A DNA stretch of 64,000 bases from Thysanoteuthis rhombus (taxonomy: Eukaryota; Mollusca; Cephalopoda; Oegopsida; Thysanoteuthidae), in the NCBI GenBank assembly GCA_963457665.1, contig OY735202.1, positions 53,465,351 to 53,529,350 of the forward strand, read 5' to 3'. This document shows positions 47,601 to 59,639 of this stretch, piece after piece. The notes under the pieces are model-generated. The model did no database searches, was not told where the DNA came from, and saw nothing but the letters and a program-made list of their open reading frames with translations. The position numbers and the translations under genes are program-made. The first letter of the stretch is position 1. Every line of letters starts with the position of its first letter.

Positions 47601-49625
47601 AACCCTATACCTAGAGTGGTCCTTGGATTTTGTATAAAGTAGAACAAAAAATAATGATAATAACCATCAGCAAATTTGCACTGGGTGCTACGTTTTCAAA
47701 AAGCACTTGTTTTTCATCAAACCAAGGCCTCAAAGCATCAAAAATGGATCATCCAGTTTTCAAAGATTTTACAAACAACATTTCTTCGCACAATTTGCAG
47801 TCTCCATCACTGGATAGAGAAGACAGAGCCGGGTGGAGCTGGGTGGAGATATATAGTATACAGATGAGTCTCATTTAGGGTTTCTGATCAGAATGACATC
47901 TTTTCATAGATAAACTCTTCTATGTTAGCAACTTTACAAAGGCTTTTGTGAGTTTTATCAACATTACGCTGTGATTTGGTGAATGTTGATAAAAAGTTGG
48001 ATTAGGCTGTTGTTAATGGCGTTAGCTCTTCAAATACTTTTAAAAAGTTGTGTTTCCGAATTCAAATAAGTTTATTAGACATGAAATTGAAAAGTAAAGT
48101 AGTTAATGCTATGTTAGCTGGGACAAAATAGATCACGTTATGTTGTGCTGTAAGGGAACAAGAAATGAGACGATGAAAAGACAATAAAAATCATTTCTAT
48201 CATAATGTATTTATCCGACGACAAGTAATTAATAAAAAGAATGAAGATGTTAGTTATTCATCATACCCATTAATGAAAACTGTTGTGTATCTCTTTCCTT
48301 GAGGATCCAAATCGCAGATTGAAAAGAGACCGAAAAGTAGGCACCATGTTTTCTTATAAAGTAAAAAGAATCATTGTTAAGTTTACAAGTATTGAAAAGG
48401 GGTGACTGTGATGATTTGGACTTTGAAAATTATCTTTAAATTTGCCTCCTCAATAGGCTTAAAGAATTCTAATTTTCGGTGAGGATCATTGCTATGTAAA
48501 ATAAATAAATAAATAAATAAAGTCAACTACAGAATAGGAGTTTGCCTTTTCCTCAGAAAGTTTTTTCACCAATTAAACCAGATTGAGTGTTGATTTTTGG
48601 GTGTGTTCAGTTGATTAGTTGCCTAGCAAAGTAGTCTCTTTTCCTAAGTTGCAGAGAGTACGTGATTTTGTATGAGTTTCAAAGGTACATTTGACTTTTG
48701 TCACTGACATCGGAGGTGTGCGAAGGATTCTTAGAGCAACCGAAGTAATTATGCATATTGTCTGTGAGTTTTTTGTTGTAGTATGAAGAGAAGCACTCAT
48801 TGTTGTGGTGCAGTCTTTGGAAGTCTTTGAGCTATTACTACAAATTCGCAAAACTTATCTTCAGCGTCAATGTCTCAATTTCCATTACGCATCAATGATT
48901 TTCTAAATTTCTTACACTCTTTAATTACATCTTCAGTAGATTTTCTTCGTATTGTTTATACGCATCAAGAAAAGGCGGGGCTAGTTGGACCCGGTGTAAG
49001 TAAAACCACGAGCTTTTATTTGAAATCCTAAGAGTTTTCATTCGTTTTAGTTGCAGGGCTAAGTCATATGCCTGAATGGCCCCTTGCACCAGATTTATGG
49101 CGCATACATGCAGACTGGCGAGGTGAGCTAAAAAACTGATTCTGTTCATTAAAAGTAAACTTGTTAAAAGATTTGTTCAGATTAAGTTTCCAAGCTAATG
49201 AATGGTATCAGCCAGACATGTATTGCGGTGAGCAAACCTGTTTATAAAAGATATCATTGAGAGGTTATGTATTTGCTCTATCAGCTGATAGTAGTAAATG
49301 TCACCCCCAAATAAATTTGCCTGTGTTGGGGCAAGTAGGTCCATTTGTCATGAGGCAAGTTACTCCCCATTTCTTTTGTCCTGCAATGCCAAATATGTGC
49401 CTATGTTTCATTTCATTTGCTGATAATTAAAAGAGTTGTTATGATGAACTATAATGAGAACTACTGCTTCGTTTTATAAAAATCTATTTTTCTAGTTTTA
49501 CAGTATATCAATTAATAGTTAAGAATAGCTTTCTTATCTGGTTATGTTTACTTGATCACGTATTTTGGTCACAAGGAAATGATGTACATTTGTTATTCTT
49601 AAGTCATAATATAAATAGTGGAGTT
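47601..49625. other. Unassigned stretch with (AAAT)n and unrecognised ORFs
   Basis: An (AAAT)n microsatellite is at 48500-48521. The - strand ORFs at 49149-48925 and 48851-48615 show no family I recognise and no splice context. Nothing else is supported. Confidence 0.35.
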
Positions 49626-49629
49626 GAAA

Positions 49630-50345
49630 AAGTACGTTCACAGGAACCTCCGGATTTTTTCACCATTTGTTTTTTTCTTGATCCTTGAAGTTTCTATTTT
49701 ATGATTCTGTCAGATCTCAAGGTGAAAATAATGTCCCTTGGGGTTCATTAACAACCATACATGACACTCGATGTAGTTCTGGGCCTAGACACTGAAAAGA
49801 TAGAAAATCGCATTACTTGTTGAGTTAACAACATACAGAAATAGATTAACACATCTTCTCATATAAATATGATCAGATGAATTCAGTAAAGTCACTAATA
49901 AGAGTTAGACTCATCTTGTCTCTATTTCAGGACAAAAACAACAAAAAGCGAAAGAATGTTGAGAAATCCGTTAAGAAGTTCCCATAAATAAAACTGAATA
50001 TCAATTGTTTATCCTGTAATCAGTCTTTACTTTCTCTTTGAAGTGTATATCAAATGATTCTGCTTGTTAAGAGCTTCTTATAAGGTTCACCAAGGTTCAT
50101 TTTAACCCTATATTACACTTTATGTGAACCCGAACATAAAAAAAAAAGAAAATCGCATAACTTTTGAAGTTAATAATAAACAGAGAGAAATGAGCACATT
50201 TTTCCATACAATTCTGGCCCAAGGTATTAAGAAAATTATCATTAGGATGCAACTACGCCTTGGCTCTATCTCGGGACAAAACAGCAAAAAGAAATGTTGA
50301 AAAATTCGATAATCCAGTTCTGATTTGGGATAAACTGTGCAGATT
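49630..50345. repeat. Tandem repeat array, unit ~345 bp, left inverted arm
   Basis: Related segments recur here. GATAGAAAATCGCAT near 49798 and AGAAAATCGCATAAC near 50149 mark unit boundaries ~350 bp apart. A third partial unit follows, with GGGACAAAACAGCAAAAAG at 50273 matching AGGACAAAAACAACAAAAAG at 49929. The part 49745-50155 is repeated in inverted orientation at 53281-53690. Confidence 0.7.
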
Positions 50346-50361
50346 AAGGTATTTCAGAGTA

Positions 50362-50364
<3 letters not shown>

Positions 50365-50444
<80 letters not shown>
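50365..50444. repeat. (TA)n microsatellite, 40 units
   Basis: Uninterrupted TA run. It generates Tyr-Ile ORFs that are not genes. Confidence 0.98.
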
Positions 50445-50447
<3 letters not shown>

Positions 50448-50714
50448 TTGGAAAGGGTATCCTATCAGCTTTGTAACAGTATATTCAGCATTTTATACAA
50501 AAAAATTCCATGTATATGTGTGCTTCATAGTCCGCAATGTATAGATTCTGGATTTATTTTTTGATGAATTATATATCCAATTCTTAAAACTTAACTGTCG
50601 CGTTGAAAGAAACGAATATAGCAGATATAGACCGAAAATACATGAGATGAGAATTTGGAGTCAAAACACTTATTTAAGTCTTTACATTACCGGTGCTACG
50701 TTGAAGCGGCTATC

Positions 50715-50875
<161 letters not shown>

Positions 50876-50879
50876 AAAG

Positions 50880-53300
50880 CAAAACCTCCCGACTGATTGG
50901 TGGCATGTAAATCTTCTTAGCAGGGCTGTGGTAGTCCGATATATGTAATATTGTCGGAGATATATTCTCCCAATGGGCATTTCAATTGGTACACAACATA
51001 AGTTTTTTGATGTGTTTTTTTCATTGGTGGGGGATAATTATTTGGAGATTTGAATTTTTTATAATAGATTGATAGTTTCAGATGTTTATTAGGATCGATG
51101 GTGGATACGTATCCGCAGATTATACTGTGCATGTCTTTTTTGTCATTGTTGAAGTTGGGGTGCATTTATTGGTAAAGGTTGATAATATTTTCGTTTTGGT
51201 GAGGAGTGCTATTATTCTTATTTAGGATCAGTTTAATTTGTCCATCTACTATATGGTTGGGGAATCCATTTATAATGTTTGCTTAATGTTTTTTTAGATC
51301 ATTATAGAGTATCTTCTTAGAAGAGGATATTAATTCTACACGGCTAATTGGATTTTTCATAACGGCTTTATTTAAAATTCTTACGATGGCATTCGGTATC
51401 ATAGTTGAGAACGCATTTTGTTTTTGTTTTTGTTTTTATAGAGAGGTGGTGAAGTTACAGTTATTAGAGTCAATCAGTACATCTAGGAAAGGAATTCAAT
51501 TTTTGTTATTAGGATCATAAGTGGAATTAAGAACTGAATCGTTTTGAAATATTAGTTTTAGTTTTTTGATTTCGTTATTGTTTTCAGCTAATATCAGGAT
51601 GTCATCGACACAGTGTGGGTAAATGATAGGATTGACTAAATCCTGGAAAATTTTGTTCTCTAGGTGTGCCATGTAGAAATTAACGAACGTAGGAGACAGG
51701 GCTGAACCTATGAATACATTATCTGTCTGTATGTATACGTGTCCTTTACAGTCGTAGAAGGGGACTTGTGTAGACTAGTCGTATTTCTTTTTTAGAATTG
51801 TATTAATAATTTTTTGAGGGGGATAGATATATCTTTTTATATTTTGTATGATTATTTCAATCGTTTTTTTTTTGTTGTTTTTTTACTGATACGCTTGTGA
51901 ATAAGTTTTCAACGTCGAGGGAGGCTAGTACTATTAGTTAATTAGTAGATTTTACACTGTATTTATTAGGTTGCTATAAAAAAAATATGGTTCTTATATA
52001 TAATCGGGTTCATCAGTTATAAGATATATTGTTCTGATATATTCATCGGGCACATCAGTTATAAGGAATATTATTCTTATATTGTGTGGAGGAGAATAGA
52101 AAATAGCTGTTGGTTAGATGTGGCGAGAATATGTAGTCGTAGACAAAGAATTTTGCCTCCATACGGTGTGGTGGTTGGCACCACGCGCCGACATCACCGG
52201 AAGAGTTGAAGGAGGAAGGGAGATGTACGAAGAACATGTGCGCCAAGTAGGAATGTAGACGCAGATATTATACGGAGTAAAAAAAAAAGATGCGTACAAG
52301 TATGTAAATAAGTAAATGAAAGGTACATTTAATTTCGTAACATTTATGACAAAGAATGTTTATGAAATACATGTAATGGAAATATTAATACGATCGATCG
52401 TGTGAAGGGAAGAGAAGAGTAGATGCCCGTATAGTACGTAAAAATGAAATATAGGAGAGAATAAGAATTTAGGGAACACATGGCTTAACAGGTGTAATGT
52501 CGTTTCGTCTATTTATCGAATGGGGCCTGATGAGTCGTGTCTGTTACAATGAGTGTTATAGTTGACCAAACTAGATAATAAAAAAGCAGTACTTCAGGTT
52601 AGGTGCAAGAAGGAGATAGAAGGGGCGAAATAGTGAGCACAGCGTTTGCGTGGTCGCCAAAAATAGTAGTTGCAGTAATTGCATTTAGTAGCTAGTTCTT
52701 GCGAATACTCACAAAGAGGAAGATAAGTGACAAAACAATACATGTATATAATCACGGTCAAAGAATCGAAACTACACTGGCCGCGAGTTTTGTAAGAAGG
52801 GAAGGAAGGTAACCGAATCGAGATGTTGGGGCAAAGTAAGCGATTGACCACGTATGTTCAAGGTTTTTTCTATAGGGAGTCATCGTAGGAAGTGACATTT
52901 TTTATATCTAGCTGAAAGAAGGGTTGCCTATTTAATTCTTAACTAAAAGTCCAGGAGTCACCACATAGGTATGGTGAGATTAGTTGATTGGTGGTTGTTG
53001 ATAGTATGTAAATTGGTAAGAGGACTTGGGAAATGATAGGGCGGTGAGGGGAATAGGGTTTATATATTTTTATGTTTCCCTATAGATATCTAGGTGTATA
53101 TTCTCCTATTATTTTTTAAAGTTTCATAGAGTCAGTTTCAGCGTTGTTGGCAATAATGGGTCTGTTGATTTTGGTTTTTAATTGATTAGTAGAGTTTTTA
53201 TTCATTTTTGTAAATTTTGTGCATTCATTCAGAATTGTTTTTTATTTTATCAGGGTAGTCATATTTGTATGAGTTATGTGATTTTCTGTTCTTGGGTTCA
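50880..53300 (-). mobile_element. Penelope-like element: RT and GIY-YIG endonuclease, decayed and interrupted
   Basis: Read on the - strand from ~53270: a Lys/Asn-rich N-terminal part, then GEYTPRYLYGNIKIYKPYSP-like sequence with HRPIISQ and NQLISPYL (~53090-52970). After a ~1-kb interruption come ASLDVENLFTSVSV (~51925), the RT core FIGSALSPTFVNFYMAHLEN and HCVDDILI (~51700-51592, catalytic DD kept), then WIPFLDVLI and NPISRVELI. The C-terminal domain is TYVVYQLKCPLGEYIS..TYIG followed by ALLRRFTCHQS (51020-50895), a GIY-YIG nuclease of the kind fused to Penelope-like RTs. Frameshifts and stops show it is inactive. VDDIL, DVENLF and the C-terminal GIY-YIG together set it apart from LINEs. 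Confidence 0.9.
51971..52965. other. ~1-kb insertion inside the Penelope-like ORF
   Basis: The Penelope-like frame breaks at ISPYL (52970) and resumes at NKYSVKST (51968). The intervening ~995 bp shows no RT similarity, and its - strand ORFs are unrecognised. TAGG occurs at both edges (51967-51970, 52966-52969), which could be a 4-bp target duplication. No clear terminal inverted repeats were seen. Confidence 0.45.
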
Positions 53301-53690
53301 GGTTCGAGTTCACGCTCGGTGTAATAAAGGGTTAAAATGAACCGTGGTGGACATTATTAGAAGCTCCTAATAGGTGGAATCATTTGATATATACTTCAAA
53401 GAGTAAGAAAAATAGATTTTATGACAAACAGTTGATTTCCAGTTTATATATGAAAACTTTTGAATGATTTTCTCGGCATTCTTTCTCTTTTTTACTGTTT
53501 TTGTCGGGAAATAGAGACAAGATGTGCTTGAAACTTACTAATGACATTACTGAATTCCCTGGGTTATAATTATATGGAAAATGTGTTTTGTATTATGTTT
53601 TCTCCACACGTTATGCGATTTTCTATCTTTACATTGACCGGGTTCAGAACTGCGCTGAGTGTCACACGTGGTTAAAAATGAAACCTATGT
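53281..53690. repeat. Tandem repeat array, right inverted arm
   Basis: GATTTTCT-GGGTTCAG-GAACTGCGCTGAGTGTCAC-type units begin at about 53281 and 53610. Read in reverse complement this matches 49745-50155, including GAATCATTTGATATA and AATAGAGACAAGATG. Confidence 0.75.
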
Positions 53691-54794
53691 ATAGGCATCC
53701 GTAATGGGTACAAGGGGTGCATTTGCAATCCCAGGAAAAATACCACCTGAATTGGTAAATTATTCCATTACTATACTAAACAAAGGAAAAATCATTGCCA
53801 CATGCAGACTACAAGTTGAGAGCATATAATGACGAAGAAGAAACTTCAGCGAACTCATTTCTGACTTTGTTTATGTACTGTTGATTATTTTTATCAATTT
53901 CATCTCTATGAGCATGCATCATACATACCCAGATAAGCGATCAACACACACTGTGAGTCTTAGACAAGTTCTAATTCTCCTTAATGGACTAAATGATCGG
54001 TCTACACTACACAATGTTGCTGGCTATGTCAAGGTCAGCAACAAAGCCTTACGAATGACTGGAAACAACCATCCATTATATCTGTTATATCTCCCACAAA
54101 ATTAGATTTTAATGACTAAGTCAAATCACGTGAAAGTTTCCGTACCGAAAATTTCAATTTGTACATTGATTCAATGTTCGTTGCAGCCCATCTCTGGCTA
54201 ATCCCGTCAGCCACTAAAACAAAGCTCTTCCGTGCCAAATTCGCACAGTCAGTTGCTGTCTCAAGTGTCGTCAGGGAGACACGCATTTTTCTAATCATGT
54301 GTACTTATCAACTTGTATTTCCTTTACTGGACTGATTGCATCTATTCATCATTACGTAAGCTTGACTAATATCCCTTCATGCATGTAAATATTTTTGTGT
54401 CTATCATGCAACTGGGATAATACCTCTTGATATTTCGTACCACTGTCCTTTGATGTAATATTAACTACTTAATACCTATAAAGTTGAGCATTTCTGAAAG
54501 AAGACATGAAGATTACAAAACCTCCTTCCCTATGTAAGAATGAACTTCTTTAGCGGATGAGTTCTTTTTTACACTTTCATTTTGTATGGAGTAACATTTG
54601 TTTCATACATCATTTTCTTGTGTGTGTCTCATTTAACTGATTGATCAAGACTTCACACTCTGCATAATTGTTAACCATATGCACGATGCCCTGTCTATCT
54701 TTAGGAGAATCCTCTCTGTGTTTCTTGAGAACACCTACAAATTTTTCATACTGGCGATTGACCAGGAGTTAATCCATCTTAGAAGTTGCTGCTC
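53691..54794. other. Unassigned stretch
   Basis: Two short ORFs (53881-54105 +, 54298-54116 -) are unrecognised. No element ends were detected. Confidence 0.35.
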
Positions 54795-55129
54795 AAAAAA
54801 AAAATCTCTGAATGTGCACCAATTCCGTATATTCCAATGAACCCCTAAATACCCCTCCCCCAAATTAACCAAAGATTTGAAAAAGAAAAAAACCTAAAAA
54901 AAGCCCAAAACAAAAACTCTAAAATCAAAACAACCCCATACCCACCCAATTACTTCGACCTAACTTTGACTTGCTATAAAAAACAAAAGAATCTAGTGTT
55001 GGATGGGTCGGTGCTCTGTCTAATCTAAGTAGTAAATTCTTGCTGGGAGACGGGCAAGAAATATTTAGCAACGAAAGATGAAAAATTCAAACTTTTTCAA
55101 CTGCTAAAATGAAGTCCCTAGACCAACTA
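54795..55129. repeat. 335-bp direct repeat, copy A
   Basis: It begins with a poly-A run and ATCTCTGAATGTGCACCAAT and ends TAGACCAACTA. Copy B at 55286-55625 is nearly identical. The ~155-bp segment between them ends TCTCGAACCGTTGGTCAAAA then poly-A, which looks like a retroposon tail. Confidence 0.9.
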
Positions 55130-55285
55130 AAATTGCTGCAAATTTAGATGAGTATTGTTGAATTTTCTGAATTTATTTATTCATTTCCTCATTGTTTTGT
55201 GATATTTTCCAATGCCTGCCTACTCATCCAACTCTGTATTACCTGATTGTAATGTCCTTTGTCTCGAACCGTTGGTCAAAATAGC

Positions 55286-55625
55286 AAAAAAAAAAAAAAA
55301 ATCTCTGAATGTGCACCAATTCCGTATATTCCAATGAACCCCTAAATACCCCTCCCCCAAATTAACCAAAGATTTGAAAAAAAAAAAAACCCAAAAAAGC
55401 CCAAAACAAAAACTCTAAAATCAAAACAACCCCATACCCACCCCACTACTTCGACCTAACTTTGACTTGCCATAAAAAACAAAAGAATCTAGTGTTGGAT
55501 GGGTCGGTGCTCTGTCTAATCTAAGTAGTAAATTCTTGCTAGGAGATGGGCATGAAATATTTTGCAACGAACGATGAAAAATTCAAACTTTTTCAACTGC
55601 TAAAATCAAGTCCCCAGTCCAACTA
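55286..55625. repeat. 335-bp direct repeat, copy B
   Basis: Second copy of 54795-55129, offset by 491 bp, with only scattered substitutions and poly-A length change. The high identity points to a recent tandem duplication. Confidence 0.9.
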
Positions 55626-56788
55626 TGCTGTTGCAATTGTGTTTTTAAACTTAAACCTCTGTGGACTTTATTTAAATAAATTTTAAAACTTTTTATATAA
55701 GGGAGAGGTATTCTCCAAGGCTGCCTCACTGACCCTAACAGGTTGGAGATAGAAAGAAAGAGATCCTTACTCATGGAATTTGCATCCAACTTATTTGGAA
55801 AATGGATCGAATTGTGGGTGTTCCTTGTTGGGGGTAGTCTCCACAAACTATACTAAACCAGCCGTGGTTCTGGGTTAGTAAAAGAAGGCAACAAGACGGA
55901 ATTTCGTTTATATTTTTATATAGAATATTGATTATCAATATCTCTGGAGACGGGAAATGCCTATTCGCAGTTGAAAAGAGAGGAGGCCGATTATCATCTA
56001 AGTCAAAATGACGACTGGTCTCTCATGTCACGAACGGTAGTCTACTGAATGGTAGCAGCGGTTGACGGTTACTAAGGGCGGCGTCTAACACGAGAGAGAG
56101 CTGGCAACGAGTCTCTTCTCCAGACCCAAATTTTACTCTGCTTGCTTGTTACGAAAATTCTTCCTATTTAAGCCCTTGGTATCGACACTGTATCTCTTGT
56201 AATTGACTTCCTTTTCTCTCCCTCTCCTGCCATCTCGACCTTTCCGGAAAAACCCCAAACCTTGACCCTCATTCATCTCGCGACGCAGGTCTGTTCAATA
56301 TCATAAATTAGTCTCCCCCTCTCCCAAGGACTCTGCAAATAACTTTTCTTTCATAAGCTTTTACTCTCTCTCTCTCTAGACCCCAGACACTGACCCTTAT
56401 ATCTGGCTTTGTTTTCGAAACCCAGGATCTGACAGATGACACTAGATTGAAAAAGTACAGGCAACTCAACCTCCCACGACAAAGTCATCGAATTGGGAAC
56501 AAAACCTTTTTCCAAAAGCATTTGTTTTTGCAACCCAGGATTTGACAGATGACACTAGATTGAGAAATCGCAGATGCCTGCACCTGGAAGCACACAATTC
56601 TCATATTATCTCGAAAAACACATTATCCCTTTTAACACAGATAACTCCTTTTGTAATAACAATAGTAATTACTAGTAATAACCATAGTAATTTTTGGTAA
56701 CAGCCATAGTAATTTTCAGGACACGGGGGACTCCTGGCCCCCTAGTGTCATAGAATTGTGCAAAAAAAAAATAAAAAAATAAAAAAAA
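55626..56788. other. Unassigned stretch ending in A-rich tail
   Basis: It has a (CT)n run at 56366-56380. A duplicated phrase CTGACAGATGACACTAGATT occurs at 56428 and 56542. An A-rich run at 56761-56789 may be the tail of a retroposon sitting just upstream of the RTE fragment. Confidence 0.4.
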
Positions 56789-56789
56789 C

Positions 56790-57420
56790 ATCTACCTAGG
56801 GCAACGAATCACCATGAGACCCTCAAAAGAAGAAGAAATCAAGCGAAGAATCACACTAGGATGGCAAGCCTTTGGCAGAGCTAGCTCAACCTTCAAAAAT
56901 AATAAGATCCCATTAATCCTAAAGAGAAGGGTGTATAACCAATGCACCCTCCCAATAGTCACTTATGGAGCTGAAACATGGAACTTAACCAAGAGACAGA
57001 CCCGTAAGCTGAGAACCATGCAACGTGCACATGAAAGAATAATGCTAGGCCTCACATGGAGAGGCCACAAAACAGCACAGTACATCCAGGAAAAGACAAG
57101 AGTTAGAGACATCATAGAATCCATAAAAAATCTCAAATGGCGGTGGGCTGGCCATGTTGCAAGAATGGCAGACAATCGATGGACATCACGACTCACAACA
57201 TGGATTCCCCGAGACCACATGTGCAACCGAGGCTGGCAAAATGTTAGATGGAGAGACGAGCTAGACAAGTTCAGGAAGTACTGGCTCCGTGACGCCCACG
57301 ATAGAGAAGTGTGGCAAATCCTGGGGAAGGTCTATGTCCAACAACGGACGCTAAAAGACTGATGATGAAGGAGTGACAAAGATTATAGTACCCTGGAATA
57401 GAAATCTTGGCGCTGTTAAC
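56790..57420 (+). mobile_element. RTE-like LINE, 3' fragment with intact C-terminal ORF
   Basis: From 56790 the + strand reads YLGQRIT then an uninterrupted 182-codon frame (56814-57362) with TYGAETWNLTKRQTRKLRTM and QRAHERIMLGLTWRGHKT, then WRWAGHVARMADNRWT and RGWQNVRWRDELDK. This is the region after the RT catalytic core, shared by RTE-clade LINE proteins. The 5' part, including endonuclease and FADD, is missing, as usual for 5'-truncated LINE insertions. The clean frame suggests a younger copy than the other elements here. Confidence 0.9.
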
Positions 57421-58003
57421 GTTACAACTGAATGTTTTTTATCTTCTGGACTTCTTTTTTTGATGGGGTTGGAGGCATGAAAGGATGCTTAAATCAGCAT
57501 TTTTGTTGACTATTTTCTGCTTATTGACAATAAAAGGCTGACTTGCCCACACAATGGCCAAGTCAGCCATCTATCAAAAGCATTTGGATTGCAAGGAAAA
57601 ATGTCCGTAACATTGAATTAAGACAATGTTTTTAGGGGGAAATGCCAAAAGATTAGTTTTTACCACAAGCCCAGCAACATGTAATGCATTCACTTGTGTG
57701 GTTGAGCATGGGACGCCTGAGTTTGAAATGATCAATCTGACTTGCCCAAATGCTATGGGCAAGTTACTCCCTGCATCACTTGGTCAACTGAGCCAAACTG
57801 TGAGTTATGTTACAATAGTTTTGCCATTTATTGCTATCACAAACTTTGGCAAGATATTGATGCTCAGTTTAAACTATGAGTGGTTCTTCTAACTCTATCA
57901 AAATATTCTACACACTGCTTAGTGAGTGCAAAAAAAGTCCGACTAGCCCCGATTTCCTATATCTAATTCACTCACATCCTCAATAAAAATCACCTTCCCC
58001 ACC
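57421..58003. other. Unassigned stretch with AATAAA before a poly-A run
   Basis: AATAAA at 57982 is followed 17 bases later by a 28-base poly-A tract, the layout of a retroposed transcript end. The ORF at 57626-57892 is open but unrecognised. Confidence 0.4.
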
Positions 58004-58031
58004 AAAAAAAAAAAAAAAAAAAAAAAAAAAA
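58004..58031 (+). repeat. Poly-A tract, 28 bases
   Basis: Uninterrupted A's after AATAAA at 57982; a probable retroposon tail. Confidence 0.9.
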
Positions 58032-58296
58032 GATTCTGGGTGCAACAAAGGTCAGCTTTAACATCTCTGAAAACTAGTGATTAAAAATGCTACACAAGTT
58101 ATCAGAAAAACGAAAAAATTGTTTCTTAAAAGGAAATAATCATTAAAAATATTGCAATCAAATAAATGCAACCGACTAAATTTTACCAGTAGACTACTAT
58201 AAAAAAATCCTACTCATTTATCAAAATGCATGAATACGGTTAGTATTGTGATATATTTTCTTACCTTAAAAGTAAGTTATATTCATAAACTGCAGT

Positions 58297-58340
58297 AATA
58301 ATAATAATAATATAATAATGATGATGATGATGATGATGAT
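58297..58340. repeat. (AAT)n(GAT)n microsatellite
   Basis: Six to seven AAT units, then seven GAT units. Confidence 0.95.
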
Positions 58341-58463
58341 TCCCATGTTGGTCGCTGAGAATTCACTTATTTTCAATTTGGCAGCAAAAGACGAAAAGAT
58401 TTTGGAACCCAGAGCTTGGGCGCACCCCTACTATAATTTAAGTTTAATATAATTTGTATTCAT

Positions 58464-59340
58464 CATCATCATCATCAGACTTTTATTGCCCGTCGTTGGG
58501 CATAGACCTTCCCCAGGATCCACAACGTTTCTCTATCATGGGCGTCGCAGAGCCAGTATATTCTGAATTTGTCTAGTTCATCTCTTCATCTAGTATTCTG
58601 CCAGCCTCAATTTCGCATGTGGTCTCTGAGGAACCATGTTGTGAGTCGTGATGTCCATCGGTTGTCTGTCATTCTTACATGACCGGACCATTGCCATTTG
58701 AGTTTTCAACTAGATTCTATGATGTCTCGGATTCCTGTTTTCTCCCTGGTATACTGTGCTGTCTTGTGATCTCTCCATGAGAGGTTGAGCATGATTCTCT
58801 CATGCACACCTTGCATGCTTCTCAGTTTACAGGTCTGTCTCTTGGTTGAATTTCATGTTTCAGCTCCATAAGTGACTATCGGGATAATGCATTGTTTGTA
58901 TACTCTTCTGTCTAGGATTATTGGGATCGTCTTGTTTTTGAAAATTGAGCTTGCTCTGCTGAATGCTTGCCATCCTAGAGTGATTCTTTGCTTGATTTCT
59001 TCTTTTGTGGGTTTCATGGAGATTCGTTATCCTTAGTAGATGTAGCAGCCTACTTTCCCCAAGTTTTTCATCTTCAATTTTGATCATTATGTCCTTATTC
59101 TCGATGTGGTTTTTGCACATGACTTTCATTTTACTGAAGTTCATGAGTAGACCGACTTTCTTGCTCTCTTCATTCAGTTCATCAAGCATTAGTTGGAGGT
59201 CATGCAAGTTCTCTGCAAAAAGGACGATGTCATCTGCAAATCTGAGGTTGCTCAGATATTCGCCGTCAATATTGTTTCCTCTATTCTCCCATTCCAGGCT
59301 TTGGAAGATCATTTCGAGGTAGGCTCTAAAGATTTTGGAT
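58464..59340 (-). mobile_element. RTE-like LINE, RT palm to 3' end, degraded
   Basis: On the - strand from 59312: EYLSNLRFADDIVLFAENLH (FADD catalytic motif kept) and LMLDELNEESKKVGLLMNFS, then frameshifted remnants of the same C-terminal region as the copy at 56790: HERIMLNLSWRDHKTAQYTR, then RWTSRLTTWFLRDHM and RDELDKFRIYWLCDAHDRE. It ends at a (GAT)n tail (58464-58480 read as CATCATC on +), the short tandem tail typical of RTE elements. It is the same family as 56790-57420, in opposite orientation and older. Confidence 0.9.
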
Positions 59341-59639
59341 GAGCTTACTATTTCCTAATCAAGACTTCAAGGGTTTAACTCAACATAGTATATGCGCATG
59401 CAAGGGATTTTGATCTCATTGTTTTAGCTTTCCTCCTCCAAATAGGATGAACATCATTCAAGGCCAGAAGAGTGTTGCTGCCACAGTGGTGTTAATCTCC
59501 TTCGTTAGAGCAACTTCACTGGGTGACAATAACTGTTGTTTCCAGTTATGCAGGAATTGGTTGGCCAATGATAAAAGGGAACATGAATTAGTTAAAATTC
59601 ACATGTGGGAGGACTAGAAAAGGTGGGATGAAATTACCT
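59341..59639. other. Unassigned spacer, possibly start of repeat ORF copy 2
   Basis: The + strand has short open pieces but no recognised motif. Confidence 0.35.

Noticed and set aside
48615..49149. Pair of - strand ORFs that might form a retroposed gene
   Set aside because: No recognisable motif, and a frameshift and stops between them.
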